DNA of 64,000 nt from Blattamonas nauphoetae (Eukaryota > Preaxostyla > Oxymonadida), in assembly GCA_033064195.1 (NCBI GenBank), contig JARBJD010000341.1:1-64000 (forward strand), in the 5' to 3' direction. Every line of letters begins with the position of its first letter. The first letter of the stretch is position 1. This document shows positions 41,870 to 52,289 of the stretch, one piece after another. Under the pieces are notes generated by a model. The model saw only the letters and a list, made by a program, of their open reading frames with translations, did not search any database and was not told where the DNA came from. Both the position numbers and the translations under genes were made by a program.

Positions 41870-44800
41870 CTAAACTTTGCTCGCGATCTGCACATTGCGT
41901 TTCTGGTCAGACGCATTTCGTGGTTTCGGAAGCTCACCATATCGTGAAGAGAGGAACGACGAGATGTCGGCGAGGGTTGGTCGCTCTTCGGGTTTCAGAG
42001 AGAGACACTGTTCGATCTTTCCTCTCAGTGCCTCGTCCGAAATATGACTCATGTCAAGTCCTGTCCCCGTCGCGAGTGCTCGCTGAGCATTCGCTGCATC
42101 CAGTTCCCTGAATGGTACCAATTCAGTCTCTATTTCCCACAAGACCAGGCCAAGACTAAAAACTCCCCCGTGGCTTGCTTTTCTTGTTTTGTCGCCTTCC
42201 TTTTCATTTTGACCCATCTCTGGTGCTTGCCAACGCTGTGCGTCGTTTCCACTCTTCTCGTTGTTTTGCGTCGTTCCCTGTTTCTCTTCAGGCGACAGAT
42301 TGAACAGAACTTCGTTGGTGTCCTGAACGATGATCGAGTGAGGCGAGAAGTTCGAAAGGAAAGCCGCCAGATTGAACATGTCGAACTGAACAAGCCCAGC
42401 TGCAATCTGAGCTTCCACTGACTTCTTGTCCACGGTCTGGTTCATGTGGTGAGGTGCTGGGCGATGCAGACGGTTGAAAAGCGTGTCGCGTCTGTTGACC
42501 CGAATGACTTGTTCCTGCCCATCCATCATCATCCCTCGAATGACCCCAACATCAGACGGAAGATCCACCGAGATCGGACCACACTGGTTGTTCAGAGGGA
42601 CGGGAGCAACCTGCTGCGATCCCTTCTCTGCTGCGTGGTCGAACACGAACGCGGTTGTTCCAACTGTGCTCTCATCAACAATCTCCATCTTCTCTTCATC
42701 AGCGACATTCGAGATGTCGTTCAGTTCGGATTGTGAGGCAAGTGGAGCGTTCTTCTTTCGACGCTGGCGACACCCCAACAGAAGGATTATGAGCAGAATA
42801 AGAAGAAGGAGGGCAGAGACACCAATGATCACTGGAAGAAGCCATTTCATCGTGTGTGACGTTTGAGCCTTTTTGATCTCAGCCAGACTCTCTTTCACTT
42901 TGAATGAAGTCGTCATTCCATCAACTCCGAACAAGAGACGGGCATGCCATTCCGGTTCTGAGCTCAGCGAGTTCAGGAGCGTGCGTTCATTCAGAGTGAT
43001 GTTGAACAATTTCTCGGTCCAGTTCTTCGGAGACAAGGCGAGAGGATCAATCTTCGTCGAGTTCTTTGCAGTTCCATTCAGAACTTCGAACACTTCCAAA
43101 CTGAGTCCACATGGAATAAGTCGCTCTCCTTCAATGTTGACATCGAACAGTTTTGTCTTTTTGTCATATGCCACAACAGTCTTCGAAATTGAAGGAATGA
43201 AGAACACTTCGTATGGTTCTACAAGTTCAGACACCACAGAACAGTTCTCCTCCATCTTCATCCATCCCGACGACAGCTTGTCGGTCGATCCATCTCCTCC
43301 ACTCAACGTCTCAATCTCTATCAATCCATTCCCAACACAAACAATGTTTCTGTGAAAAGAAGGAAAGTCGGCCAAATGGGGACTGTTTTCGTTGAAAGAA
43401 GATGTGTCGATTTCCAGTTTCCCATCCTTCATCGCAATCACCCCATTCGCAAAGTGGGAGAACGACGATCCTGTCAGAGTGGTCTTGCAGTTGTCGAGCG
43501 ACACGAATCCTGTCGACCATCCACACATGTTCTCTTCGTTTGCTGGAGTCGCTTGCTTGGGACCGCTCAGTTTGCATTGCGAGAAATGGACAGTCGAGTT
43601 GGACGCTGAGATGAGTTGATCAGTCGTTGTTGATGTGTCTGTCATGTTGAAGAAACTTCCCGTGGACGATGTCGAGAGTTTGATGGGAATTGAACGGAAG
43701 TGGAGACCTGTCAGGTTCAGAGTTGTGATTTGGAGTGTCCCTCCAGAAACGGAGAAGAGTGTGGATGAGATTGTGATGGATGAAGTGATGGAGCAAGATG
43801 TGAGGGACAGCTCGCCATTGTTCGATGAGAAGAATGTTTCTGCTGTCGCTGACGAGAGGTCGAACGAGATGTGAGTGATCGTGATTGTGTGGTTCGTCGT
43901 GGAAGGGTGATTGTTTGAAATCTGTCCATCTGAAAGGACCTCAACAATCCCAACTCCACTCTGAGGCTCGATCAACAGGTCTTGGGTTGTGAGTGAAACA
44001 AGGCCATCCAACTTCGACTTCTGACGAACTTTCAGAACGTACGCCACATCTCCAGCAAGATGAGAGTGAGCGGTTGCGAATGTGCTGCATGGACGAGTCG
44101 AGTGTCCACATCCTTCTCCATCCCGTCCTTCAACACTCGACGATATCTCAGAATGGCGATACGGGAACAGATAGTAAAGAAGTGTCAATGAACGAAAGCT
44201 GCTTTCTGTATCTTCTACCTTGTCTTCCCCCCACAGCACAGCATCATCGGTCGGTGACTTCAGCTGGTTCTCGTTGATGATCCAGCGAGATGAATCGAGG
44301 AGTGTTTCAAACGAGAATGCTGTCAGATGAAGAGCATTGTTTGGTCGAGTAGTTGACGAGCAAGTCGTGAATGTCACGTTGATGAACAACGATGAAGAGA
44401 CAACTCCTTCCTCACAAACAATCGCTAACCCACCCCCAATAGTGTGTGAAGAGCAGTCATCGAATGTCGTGTGGGAGATGGAGAGGATTCCACTTCCTGA
44501 AATCGAACAGTGCAGAGCTCCTCCATCTCCACGAGATGAACACGATGTGAAGAAGACTGGCATCGATTCCGCTCCAATCTCCACTTTTTGGGTGTTTCCA
44601 ACAGACAAAGTCAGAGCTCGAGCTGTTTCGGAGTTTGATGAGGTTGTTGAGTCGACGAGAGTTGTGAACGACGAAGACACTACCGAAACAGATCCTCTTC
44701 CACTGATGAGCGAGGACGAGAGAGTTGCTTTTTCGAATGAAGACGATTCCATCTCAATCTTTCCTCCTTCCATCGTCACAACCGATCCAACTGCTCCATT

Positions 44801-47800
44801 TGAGAAATCGTTGCTGGATATGAGTTTGAGGATCGCTGTCTCATTCAGTGAGAGTGCAGGATGCGATGAGATCAGCGAAGTGATCGGTCCCGAAATGGAT
44901 GACGTCCCACCAGACATCGAGATCAGCGGAGATGAGCGAGTGGTCTGTGTTACAATGTTCACGTGTTCGGTGTTGATGGAGAAAGTTCCTGCTGTGATCG
45001 ACACCAGAGGGTGGGAGGCACTTGACGAAATCGATTTCTGATCAGAATTGATAGAACAGTCATTCATTTCGATTTTCCCTGACTGCACATCCAGAATCGG
45101 GGTCGTGCGGCTGGTAGAATCAGTTCGGAAGACTATCGAGAGCGTGGTGAGGGTGAGGCTGGATAAGGCACCCTTCTTGATGCTGATTTGCGCTTCATTT
45201 TCGATTGTGATCGAGTTCGATAAGGAGCCACGGAGAATCCATTTTGTCGCGGTCGACAAAAGAGGTGAAGTGAGAGAGAGATCAGAATCAATCGAAACTT
45301 CGGGAGTCTCAGATTCTTGAGAAGGCTCTTTCAAGTTGTCCATCGCTTGAGAAAGAGTGGAGCAGGGAAGTTCGGTTAAGCCACACAAAACGTGGTCTTC
45401 TCCACCTGTCTGAAGATGCACTGCTCCTGTGGTGTGCGGATGCCAATAAAAAAGTAGTGATCCTTCTTTCCCTCCAACCTTCGTCTCTCTTCCCCATAGC
45501 AACTTTCGCTGCTCATCTGTGAACACAGAATTCGTGCTGACATTGGGCTTGATCGATGCGAGAGGAGATGGGTCAGGGGATGGTGTAAGGAATGCTTGGA
45601 GGTCTGAACAAACAACGAAGAGTCCGTTTCCATTTCCATCCTCAACTTCGCAATCCAGGAATGACGCATCGTCGCCAGTTGTGAATGATCCCGTTGTGAT
45701 GGCTGAGAGATCGACAAAGCATGCTCCTCCTTCCTTCGACGATGAGCAGTCCTCGAATGTCGTGTGGGAGATGGCGAGGATTCCACTTCCTGATATCGAA
45801 CAGTGCAGAGCTCCTCCTTCTCCACCAGACGAACAAGAAGTGAATACGACAGGCTTCGACTCAGCTCCGATTGAGAGGACTTGACCATCTCCAACTGAGA
45901 AGTGCACAGATCGGCAGGGCGATGGCGACATGTCTTTCTCTTTGATCGAAAGGAATGTCGAGTCGAGGATGGTCAGCGAGCCACTTCCAGTGATGAACGA
46001 TGAGATGGATGCGATGTTCGAGAAGGAGGATGATTCGATAGATGCTGTGCCAACAATGTTGACGAATGTTCCAAGTTCGGAATGAGTGAGATCCACATCT
46101 TGCTCCATCAGATCAACGGAGGCACCACTTTTAATTCGAATCAGGCTCGTTCCTTGGCCGAGGCTGCATGCTGGGAAGACACATTTCGAGATTGTTCCTG
46201 AACCATCTGCGATTTCAACGAGATGTCCAGAAATCGAGGGTGATGAAGAAGGGTTGACGAACGTGACCGCAGTGAGAGCGAGCGTGCCTGACGAAGAAAT
46301 GATGGCTTTCCCGGAGTCGACAGGGGTGAGGAGGATGGAGAGGGATTCAACAATGAGCAAGCTATTCTGTTTGACATTGAGGAGCTTTCCTGTCGAGTCT
46401 GTCGTTTTCAGTTGAGCTCGTGAGAGAAGATTAGAGCTGATGAGTTTGATCTTCTTCTCGATGACCAGAGGAATCTCTTGATGTTCTCCCTCTCCAATTT
46501 CAATCAACACAGGGTCAGAGGTTGATAGTACAGCTGGGCTTAGTTTGAGAGCGAAGGCCACTGTTCTGCATGAACGAGAGGGATGCCCGCAAATCGTCTC
46601 GTCGATTGTCGTTGGGAGATCAGCCTCGGCAGCGACTCGAAGTTGAGGAGCGAGGAAGCCAGCGCGGAAATTCTTCACATCGATGATGAACGGCTCGTCA
46701 CACAGAAACTGACAGTTCGAGAAAGAGAGCGAGCTGGTGGCTGAGTACCAGTTCTCATCCATACTGATTCTTCCCTTCTGCAGACTTGAACTTGAAGACG
46801 CCACGAAGAGTCCATCCACGCTTACAACGTTGGGGGATTTGTCACCAAACGAGAGTGCCGTCCATTCTTCATCTTCAATTCCGCAATCAAGAATGTGGAT
46901 GTTGGAGAGAGTCAGACCACTCGATGACCAGACAAAGAAGACAACTCGACGACCTTCAGCACAATCACAAATCACAAAATCATTGATCGACGAACCTTGA
47001 GTGATGTTCTCGAGGAAGACAGCGTCAATCATGTGAGGCGACGAGCAATCTGTGAAACTGCAGTCCTGAGCAAGGAGCTGTCCGCTACCAACTGCAAGAG
47101 CGCCAGAATAAGCGCCGAACAGATTCTTTGTGATTCGGCAGTTCAGGAAGTCGCACGAGGTGATGGTGGTTACCGTGACGTCTAAGGCGGTGAGAGCTGC
47201 TCCTCGAATGGCAATCCCATCAGCGCTGAGTGATTCGAAACGGCAGGTGGTTATCGTAGCGGAGCCTATTTCGTTCAGATACAGTCCTGCTCCCGATCCT
47301 CTGGTGACGGAGTTCCCTTCAAAGCGACTGTTGGTGACTTCAATGGAACCTGGCTTCAAATAGTCCCCGACCACTCGAACAATCCCGCCGCGTGTTGTAG
47401 CAGAAGGGGTGATAACTGTTGGATCTGTGACGTCGAGTCCTTCGTAATCTTCGTCGAGCGAGTGGCAGTTGGTGAACAGACAGTCGTTGATGTGAACTTC
47501 GCTGTTCGTCGTCAGAGTTGCTTCGACAACCACTCCACATCCTTCCTTCCGCGTGACCAATGTGAAGTTCGAAGATTTGATGGAGAGGAGAGTCTTTCCA
47601 GCGTTGGTGATTTTGATGGGAGCGACATTTTGGAATACGAATGTCGAGACACGCACTGAATTGAACGTGAGAGATCCTCCTTTCTTCAGGAAGAAGAGTG
47701 GCTTTGTGAATACAGCACCAGATTGATCAGCTCCATGAACGATCGCTTCAGTGAGCTTGAAAGAGCCACTATCTGACACTTCGACGATGGTGGATGTGGT

Positions 47801-49138
47801 TGAGGGGACGAGTGAAACACTGCTCAATGTGAGCGAGCCAGTTGTGATGGAGAAGAGGACACTCGTTGACTTGTCCACAATCGTCACTTTGTCCTTCCGA
47901 TTGCCCAAAACCTCCAACTCTCGCCCTCCGATTGTCATCTCCCTTTCTTCCATCTCGACAAATTGGGAGTCATCGTCGCATTTCAGCAGAAGTTTCCCTT
48001 CGAACAGCATATTTAGACGAGGCAGAGTGTCGGTCATGGTTTTGCATCCATTCCCATTCCCAGGCACCCAGCAGAACACCTTATCCTCTCCATTCATCGT
48101 GTCAATGGTGATGTCCGGAATGATCAGGAAACTTGACCTGACATCAGTTGCCCCAACAGTGTGACAAACAGAAAGTGGCTGGTTTGTCGAATAACTGCCC
48201 ACAAAACTGGATTGGCTCAAAGTGTTGGGACCTTGCATGTCGACATCAAGTTCTGTGTCAGCTGCTCCTCCTCCTTCGAACCAACAATCTTCGAAGGTGA
48301 CGACAGGAAGACTGGATTCATCGATCATAACTTCTCCGAAGACGAATGTCGCTGGGGTATTCTCTCCCATTTCAGAAATCTTCCAGAATTTGAATGAATT
48401 GGGCCCTTTGGTGCTCCGAAACCCAAACGTTCCGCTGGTCGCTCCTGTTCCTCCAATCACTTCACACGATGTCGATTCGAACTTTCCTGTGCAGACATAT
48501 GACTTCCAGAATCCTTCATGTTCAGTAACAATCCCATCACGAGAGACACTGTTGTGGATGGCTGTGTCTTTGGCATGAAACACAAAACAAGAGTCAATTA
48601 AGTTTGCTTTGTTTTCTTCAAATTGACAACCTGATATCGACATAGAGTACGTTCCGGGAGTGTCCGAGTGATAGCTGAGGCTACCACCGATGAAGGGTGT
48701 CGAGCACTTAAAGAAACTCGAATCTGTGATGGAAATGGTTTGACCTGATACAGCAAGTGAATGGAACAGAGCAGCTCCTCCATACACCCGAACAGAACCC
48801 GCAGATCTCGTCACGGAACACGATGTGAAGGAGCATCGAACGAGTTCGAGGTTGGCTGTGTGTGTGAAGGATATGGCACCTCCATGAATATCAAGAGCAG
48901 TACAACTCAAAAAAGTGTCGTCAGTGAACGAGAAGAGGTTTCCTGTCGCTGGGTTGGCCGTTGTGATTACCTGACGTTCCTTGTTGCTTGTACCTGTTCT
49001 TCGAGTGTGGAAGTGGGTGTTGTTGAGCGAGGCGAACGAGAAGTGCTCATTCAGGCCAACAAACACATTCCCATCAAGCACATCCTCGTTGAATTTGAAC
49101 GAGTTTCCAACAGGGATCAAGAAGTCCATCGTGAACAT
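41870..49138 (-). CDS. Giant beta-helix receptor-like protein with TM and pseudokinase tail (about 2420 aa)
   Basis: An unbroken frame of about 7.3 kb. The first in-frame ATG is at 49138; the frame extends upstream to 49219 without another ATG. Because no signal peptide follows the 49138 ATG, a short upstream exon supplying one is likely (a TTCAG site precedes 49196). Nearly the whole ectodomain (about residues 20-2000) is right-handed beta-helix with G-G-A-L-H-C, C-S-F-T-S-C and similar rungs. A module containing GGALHCSISGSGILSISHTT occurs twice, about 1.29 kb apart. An Ig-like juxtamembrane domain precedes the span WLLPVIIGVSALLLLILLII and a basic RQRRKK. The tail keeps RWQAPE, VFSLGLVLWEIETELVPF and RPTLADI but lacks the Lys, HRD and DFG motifs. 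It belongs to the same family as the gene at 32558-39793, without that gene's long Ig-like array. Confidence 0.85.
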   Translation of the reverse strand: MFTMDFLIPVGNSFKFNEDVLDGNVFVGLNEHFSFASLNNTHFHTRRTGTSNKERQVITTANPATGNLFSFTDDTFLSCTALDIHGGAISFTHTANLELVRCSFTSCSVTRSAGSVRVYGGAALFHSLAVSGQTISITDSSFFKCSTPFIGGSLSYHSDTPGTYSMSISGCQFEENKANLIDSCFVFHAKDTAIHNSVSRDGIVTEHEGFWKSYVCTGKFESTSCEVIGGTGATSGTFGFRSTKGPNSFKFWKISEMGENTPATFVFGEVMIDESSLPVVTFEDCWFEGGGAADTELDVDMQGPNTLSQSSFVGSYSTNQPLSVCHTVGATDVRSSFLIIPDITIDTMNGEDKVFCWVPGNGNGCKTMTDTLPRLNMLFEGKLLLKCDDDSQFVEMEEREMTIGGRELEVLGNRKDKVTIVDKSTSVLFSITTGSLTLSSVSLVPSTTSTIVEVSDSGSFKLTEAIVHGADQSGAVFTKPLFFLKKGGSLTFNSVRVSTFVFQNVAPIKITNAGKTLLSIKSSNFTLVTRKEGCGVVVEATLTTNSEVHINDCLFTNCHSLDEDYEGLDVTDPTVITPSATTRGGIVRVVGDYLKPGSIEVTNSRFEGNSVTRGSGAGLYLNEIGSATITTCRFESLSADGIAIRGAALTALDVTVTTITSCDFLNCRITKNLFGAYSGALAVGSGQLLAQDCSFTDCSSPHMIDAVFLENITQGSSINDFVICDCAEGRRVVFFVWSSSGLTLSNIHILDCGIEDEEWTALSFGDKSPNVVSVDGLFVASSSSSLQKGRISMDENWYSATSSLSFSNCQFLCDEPFIIDVKNFRAGFLAPQLRVAAEADLPTTIDETICGHPSRSCRTVAFALKLSPAVLSTSDPVLIEIGEGEHQEIPLVIEKKIKLISSNLLSRAQLKTTDSTGKLLNVKQNSLLIVESLSILLTPVDSGKAIISSSGTLALTAVTFVNPSSSPSISGHLVEIADGSGTISKCVFPACSLGQGTSLIRIKSGASVDLMEQDVDLTHSELGTFVNIVGTASIESSSFSNIASISSFITGSGSLTILDSTFLSIKEKDMSPSPCRSVHFSVGDGQVLSIGAESKPVVFTSCSSGGEGGALHCSISGSGILAISHTTFEDCSSSKEGGACFVDLSAITTGSFTTGDDASFLDCEVEDGNGNGLFVVCSDLQAFLTPSPDPSPLASIKPNVSTNSVFTDEQRKLLWGRETKVGGKEGSLLFYWHPHTTGAVHLQTGGEDHVLCGLTELPCSTLSQAMDNLKEPSQESETPEVSIDSDLSLTSPLLSTATKWILRGSLSNSITIENEAQISIKKGALSSLTLTTLSIVFRTDSTSRTTPILDVQSGKIEMNDCSINSDQKSISSSASHPLVSITAGTFSINTEHVNIVTQTTRSSPLISMSGGTSSISGPITSLISSHPALSLNETAILKLISSNDFSNGAVGSVVTMEGGKIEMESSSFEKATLSSSLISGRGSVSVVSSSFTTLVDSTTSSNSETARALTLSVGNTQKVEIGAESMPVFFTSCSSRGDGGALHCSISGSGILSISHTTFDDCSSHTIGGGLAIVCEEGVVSSSLFINVTFTTCSSTTRPNNALHLTAFSFETLLDSSRWIINENQLKSPTDDAVLWGEDKVEDTESSFRSLTLLYYLFPYRHSEISSSVEGRDGEGCGHSTRPCSTFATAHSHLAGDVAYVLKVRQKSKLDGLVSLTTQDLLIEPQSGVGIVEVLSDGQISNNHPSTTNHTITITHISFDLSSATAETFFSSNNGELSLTSCSITSSITISSTLFSVSGGTLQITTLNLTGLHFRSIPIKLSTSSTGSFFNMTDTSTTTDQLISASNSTVHFSQCKLSGPKQATPANEENMCGWSTGFVSLDNCKTTLTGSSFSHFANGVIAMKDGKLEIDTSSFNENSPHLADFPSFHRNIVCVGNGLIEIETLSGGDGSTDKLSSGWMKMEENCSVVSELVEPYEVFFIPSISKTVVAYDKKTKLFDVNIEGERLIPCGLSLEVFEVLNGTAKNSTKIDPLALSPKNWTEKLFNITLNERTLLNSLSSEPEWHARLLFGVDGMTTSFKVKESLAEIKKAQTSHTMKWLLPVIIGVSALLLLILLIILLLGCRQRRKKNAPLASQSELNDISNVADEEKMEIVDESTVGTTAFVFDHAAEKGSQQVAPVPLNNQCGPISVDLPSDVGVIRGMMMDGQEQVIRVNRRDTLFNRLHRPAPHHMNQTVDKKSVEAQIAAGLVQFDMFNLAAFLSNFSPHSIIVQDTNEVLFNLSPEEKQGTTQNNEKSGNDAQRWQAPEMGQNEKEGDKTRKASHGGVFSLGLVLWEIETELVPFRELDAANAQRALATGTGLDMSHISDEALRGKIEQCLSLKPEERPTLADISSFLSSRYGELPKPRNASDQKRNVQIASKV

Positions 49139-49219
49139 ATCACGTCTCGATCCTCTTTTGAATCGATTTTTCTCAGGTAGCGATCTGAATGGAAGGATAA
49201 TAAGTTGGTAAAATATCAC

Positions 49220-49757
49220 AAAAAGATGAGTGTGTGAAGAATAAGGACCTGGTTTTGTGATGTTTGTTTTTTCCAGGATTGATCAGCAGATTATGACAAT
49301 CCGATAGAAATACAGATTTTGACATGTGTGTGAGACAGATTTCGCAAAATAGATGGGAATTGTGGTTTGTTTCGACAAGACGGACGACTGACAAGAATTC
49401 AAATGCAACGAGGGATACATTCATCAAGCTATCCTCAAAAGTGCCTGAATAGAGGAAAAAGGGAGAATTAGTTGGTTTGAGGACATAAAGTTTGGAGATA
49501 GTACATACAACAGACCTGTTCTGGTATTGTCTGAATAGAAAAGTGAGTTCGCTGTCAAGCAAACTCTCCAAGCAAGAAATGTCTAAAATAAGATGGAAGT
49601 GAGTGTTTTGTCCATCTTAATCATTGAATCATTGTTGACATCAAGATCCACAGCAATGCCCATAAAGACAGCTTTACATCCTCAAAAGCATCATTTGAAA
49701 ATAGATATGTGAATTGAGGAATGAAGAAAATGTAAATAATAATCATGGGGTGCTTTG
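49220..49757. other. Intergenic region, possible missing 5' exon
   Basis: Lies between the second giant gene and the interrupted beta-helix gene. A minus-strand frame covers much of it (49173-49571) without family features. If the second giant gene has an upstream signal-peptide exon, it should be here; I cannot place it. Confidence 0.4.
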
Positions 49758-50065
49758 TTATGATTGGAATCTTCTGTGTACACGCATGGAAAAAACATCG
49801 TGAGAATATCGTGAGAACATAGCGGCCTCGTGCGGTTTCATCGGAAGACCTGTCCGAAAAAGACCGCACGAGGCAGGTTTCGAACCCTGGTTTCCAACGA
49901 TGAGCGACGATGTCTGTCCAGCATTTTGTGCTTCCGTGGAGAGTGCAGATGGGCAGTGAGACACATTTCTGATATCGCAGTGGCAGAGTTGGAGTGTTCG
50001 GAGGGTGTCTCCTAAAATTGGCGAACGAGCAACATTTCGAGTTTGTTCAACACGGCATCCAAATA

Positions 50066-51686
50066 CAGTCGGTCGGACTGTTGAGTAATTTGTAACTCTC
50101 GTAATCGAGCCCCATTCTTCATTCTTGAATGATTTCTCGGTTTTACAAAAACAAAGAAACTGAAAGAGTCGTGAAGTTGTGAGAAAGTTTCATGAATGGA
50201 AAGAGTGTATTAGAAGGGGGCTTCGTGGTTCTGGAGACCAAACTTCTTTTGTTTGAGAGTTACTTTTGCTTCCTTTGCTCGACTCTCCCAGGCCTTGTTG
50301 TCCGATCTTACGTTTTCCTTAATCACCTCAAAACGGGATTGAGACACTCGGCATTGTTCTCCATCATTCCCATAGAAGACCTCCAGACCCGCTCGCTGAA
50401 AAGCTGCTCTGATGTTCTCTCCTGTGGTGGCTGACTGAAATGCACTCAAGAATTGCTGAAGACAACGACCAATTGATGACGAGTTGTCGTCGTATTTGAG
50501 ACGTGAGAGTTGTCGTTTCATGATACCGAATGTCACGCAGTCTAGTGGCTGTAGATAGTGCGTGGCATTCGGTGGGAGTGTGTAGAGGGCGATACCAGCA
50601 TTTGAGAGAGTCAGCTCAGCCGCTTCTCCAAGATGGACACTGGAGTTGTCCACAAGGAGAACAGCTGGTGCTTTCGGCTTTCGTAGTATGGTTCGCTGTT
50701 CGGTCACGTAGTCAAGGAGAACATTCTCCAACCAACTATCAAATTTCTCCTGTGTAAATCCTCCTTTCTCATTTTCCTCAACCACCATTTGGTCCTCATC
50801 CATTATTCCCATCTTTTCTAAGTCCTTCTCGTCCATGGGAGCACGCAACACACAGTGAAGGGGGAGTGCTTTTCCATGAAGGGAGATCGCGGCCATCGCA
50901 GAGAAACGGGGACAGTTTGCGGAACTGGAAAATGAAGAGGTTTCGCAGAAAGTTCGACAGCACCAACCACGCAATGACCAATCGAGTCTTGTTTAGGCTG
51001 ATAGCCGACCTCATCGGCGTTGATGAACAGAAGTGGATGAACCGTTTTGATGAGTGATTCGAGGTGTGTCATATATTCGTCGATGTCTTGAATTCTTACA
51101 GCCGTTCTTGAAGAAGTCATCGGAGCAGTGGAATGAAGAGCGATCTCCTTCGAATTCAACCGAACAAAGTCAAATGGGAAAGTTCGGTTGATGTCCGTTC
51201 GATTGGTTTTTTCGGAAACCCAATCAAATATTTGAGATGGGATCCATGGCTGGCCTCTCAAACTGTCCTCCTTGATCAAATTTAGTAGTTCTTCTTTCTG
51301 CTTTCGTGATAGTATGCTGTTTTTCTTTTCCTCTACTGGAACGTAGTAAGAGCCGTGTCGAATTTGGGAGACTTGCGATGGTGTACCACCCACTATATCT
51401 GCGATGAGTTGTCTTGGGATCGTTCCATGTATCGAAGTTTTTTCCAGTTCGATTAGTTTCTTTATCCCGTCAGCATTCGATGACCACGACAGTCGAACAA
51501 TCTGATCAGCATACGTGAATGAATCGTTTTTAGGAAAGCTGACCATCAATTTTGACAGGATGTGGAAGTGTGATACACGAGACTGACTAAGGTCTGGTAC
51601 TTTTTTCATTTTCGAAGAAAACAAGAATTCTACAGTTTCGACTATGACATGACCGGTTACAAATTACTCAACAGTCCGACTGACTG
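50066..51686 (-). mobile_element. Pogo/Tc1-mariner-type DNA transposon (1621 bp)
   Basis: Both ends start with CAG and carry a 31-bp inverted repeat with a single mismatch (left CAGTCGGTCGGACTG, right CAGTCAGTCGGACTG). The flanks are TA on both sides (50064-50065 and 51687-51688). The interior encodes a DDE-superfamily transposase on the minus strand. High identity of the ends and the clean target site point to a recent insertion, here into the coding sequence of a beta-helix gene. Confidence 0.9.
50210..51609 (-). pseudogene. Pogo-like DDE transposase, one frameshift
   Basis: From an ATG at 51609 the N-terminal part carries a helix-turn-helix-like region (GTIPRQLIADIVGGTPSQVSQI). The first catalytic Asp lies in FINADEVGYQPKQ. 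After a single frame change near 50.92 kb the second frame supplies the next Asp in AVLLVDNSSVHLG and the third in LPPNATHYLQPLDCVTFGIMK. This DD(D) spacing and the PPNATHYLQPLD signature define the DDE_1 (pogo/Tigger) group. The protein would cut and paste at TA sites and also resembles CENP-B-type domesticated proteins. With only one frame lesion the copy is young but probably inactive. Other CAG-ended elements in the window (the MITE at 12352) have different ends. Confidence 0.85.
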
Positions 51687-52169
51687 TAATCCAACTTCAC
51701 CATTTGCAGACGGACTAACAATCAGCGACGATGTTGTGGTTTGTTGAATCAGAGTGGTGTTGATCAGTATCAGCGTCCCATCCACTTCAAATAATGGATG
51801 TCCATTTGATTCCAGAAGGCAGCTTTCTGTTTTGAAATGCGATGTCTCATCCACTGCTGCAAGGATGTGGTTGGTGATGGGGAAGGCCATTTTGTAAAAA
51901 GAGATCGATGAATTGCTGAGTGAGAAAAGTGGTTTGGTCTCGTCACCATTCAAGGTTGGGACTAGAGTTGTCAAGTCAGATGTCGACATGAAATCAAAAG
52001 TCCGCGAAATAACAGCTATAGAGGCGCTTATGACAACTGGTGAATCGAGCTTGATGACATGGATTTCATCTCTATTGTTCGGCGAGACTGTGGTGGTCTT
52101 GGCAAGGAGATGAAGATCTTTTGGTTGGCAGAATGACCAGAGGAAGGTCAGGAAAACAGGGGTCAACAT

Positions 52170-52289
52170 CTATGTTGCTGATGATAGTCTTGAAGCTTTC
52201 AAGCTCAGCTTTGTTAAACACATAAAGGGTATGATCAAACTCAATCTCCCTTGTAGAAACATTGTTGAACGTTTACTTGCTAATCAATC
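52170..52289. promoter_or_regulatory. Short divergent intergenic region
   Basis: Only 120 bp separate the outward-facing ATGs at 52169 (minus) and 52290 (plus), each followed by a signal-peptide-like sequence. Any promoters for the two family members must lie here or overlap the coding regions. No motif was recognised. Confidence 0.35.

Larger units (their letters stand above)
49758..52169 (-). pseudogene. Beta-helix surface protein gene split by a pogo-type transposon
   Basis: From an ATG at 52169 the frame starts with a signal peptide (MLTPVFLTFLWSFC) and reads as the N-terminal beta-helix domain of this window's receptor family (PLFSLSNSSISFYKM; HPLFEVDGTLILINTTLI). At 51687 it meets the transposon end, and the next 11 codons are transposon sequence. 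Skipping the element and one copy of the TA duplication, the frame resumes in register at 50063 with LFGCRVEQTRNVARSPILGD and CHCDIRNVSHCPSALST, again beta-helix, until about 49880. It then becomes unlike the family after a 12-bp inverted repeat (49825-49836 and 49863-49874) and stops at 49758. The membrane span and kinase-like tail are gone. It was therefore already truncated, or was later cut, besides being split. Confidence 0.65.

Noticed and set aside
49825-49905. Hairpin plus a B-box-like GGTTCGAAACC, suggesting a tRNA
   Set aside because: No A box or canonical fold, and the B-box-like bases fall within the reading frame of the interrupted beta-helix gene. The 12-bp hairpin itself remains unexplained.
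51657-52169. Programmed inversion of the N-terminal module of the plus-strand receptor
   Set aside because: The minus frame has its own ATG and signal peptide, and its sequence continues beyond the transposon, so a separate divergent gene explains it better than a flipped segment.
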